Below, one piece after another: positions 5,225 to 5,333 of a DNA stretch of 5,333 bases (position 1 is the stretch's first letter; every line of letters begins with the position of its first letter). Under the pieces are notes generated by a model. That model saw only the letters and a program-made list of their open reading frames with translations, did not search any database and was not told the DNA's origin. The stretch is taken from assembly GCA_018659505.1 (NCBI GenBank), contig JABJMI010000929.1, positions 1-5,333 on the forward strand, given 5' to 3'. This DNA is from Planctomicrobium sp. (GTDB lineage: Bacteria > Planctomycetota > Planctomycetia > Planctomycetales > Planctomycetaceae). Position numbers and translations under genes: made by a program.

Positions 5225-5267
5225 CCCACGGATAGTGGGCGCCTGAAAGAGAGTTTATACTCTCAGG
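5225..5267 (+). promoter_or_regulatory. Hairpins in the IS leader next to the ribosome binding site
   Basis: CCCAC (5225-5229) pairs with GTGGG (5235-5239). GAGAGT (5249-5254) pairs exactly with ACTCTC (5259-5264) around TTAT, and CCT (5242-5244) can pair with AGG (5265-5267) beyond a bulge. The last AGG is the start of the Shine-Dalgarno region. IS elements often fold their end so that transcripts reading in from outside are not translated. These stems fit that role but this is inference. Confidence 0.4.
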
Positions 5268-5279
5268 AAGGAAGTCTCT

Positions 5280-5333
5280 ATGTCCAAGCCCAATCGTTCT
5301 TCTGAACCAACCAAGCGTCCACGTCGTACGTTC
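5280..5333 (+). CDS. IS3-type transposase OrfA, N-terminus only (cut by window edge)
   Basis: The ATG at 5280 follows GGAAGGAAG (5266-5274) at five bases, a strong ribosome binding site. Eighteen codons are visible: MSKPNRSSEPTKRPRRTF. The very basic start leading into RPRRTF is how many IS3-family OrfA proteins begin, with RRTF-(S/T)-x-EFK-x-x-AV opening the helix-turn-helix. The gene runs off the right edge, so neither its length nor an OrfB can be seen. It appears intact, unlike the remnant just before it. The assignment rests on a short stretch plus the IS-like context. Confidence 0.55.
   Translation, partial: MSKPNRSSEPTKRPRRTF

Larger units (their letters stand above)
5217..5333 (+). 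mobile_element. Left end of a second IS3-type insertion sequence (partial)
   Basis: The similarity of the orfA remnant stops at 5216 and the sequence turns to TGAAGTTCCCCACGG. It starts with the TG typical of IS3-family ends and lies about 60 bp before an intact transposase start. The remainder of the element, including its right end and target duplication, is outside the window. The exact boundary is inferred from where the broken orfA stops. Confidence 0.55.

Noticed and set aside
1..5333. CRISPR array, toxin-antitoxin pair, retron or other defence system
   Set aside because: No regularly spaced repeats, no reverse transcriptase, nuclease or paired small genes are seen.

Overview
The window looks like a chromosomal segment of a planctomycete (order Planctomycetales or close), but nothing in it is a taxonomic marker. 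The clues are: a DnaA with a divergent P-loop and the signature GGRNHSTV; dnaA standing alone, without dnaN, recF or gyrB; an OmpH/Skp-like protein with a Lys/Pro/Ala tail; large gene-poor intergenic stretches carrying dispersed palindromic repeats; and IS3-type insertion sequence debris. Base composition is moderate, somewhat below 50% G+C by eye.

Layout: positions 1-417 hold no gene I can support. A very small gene at 418-603 (+) encodes a 61-residue helix-turn-helix protein resembling the N-terminus of phage terminase small subunits (Nu1-like) or excisionases. About 500 bases without a gene follow. dnaA occupies 2511-1108 on the minus strand (467 aa, all domains present). Then comes about 1 kb without a credible gene (2512-3550). 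Its first part is the dnaA leader and promoter region; its middle contains two decayed dispersed inverted repeats (2987-3042 and 3141-3205); its end is the probable promoter and a structured leader for the next gene. That gene (3551-4195, +) is a periplasmic OmpH/Skp-like chaperone. It converges on a 140-aa uncharacterised acidic gene (4718-4296, -), and the two share a perfect 17-bp bidirectional terminator (4228-4264).

From about 5040 to the right edge lies an insertion-sequence graveyard. A degraded 5' fragment of an IS3-type orfA (5121-5216), with an amber codon and an apparent internal deletion, stops abruptly at 5216. A second element appears to begin at 5217 and has its own leader and intact transposase start (5280 onward, cut by the window edge).

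Functionally there is no operon in the window. Each gene appears to be its own transcription unit. I see no obvious new multi-gene system. The points most worth a second look are the nested IS junction, the unusual DnaA P-loop and its lack of recognisable DnaA boxes, the dispersed palindromic repeat, and the folded leader of the OmpH-like gene.
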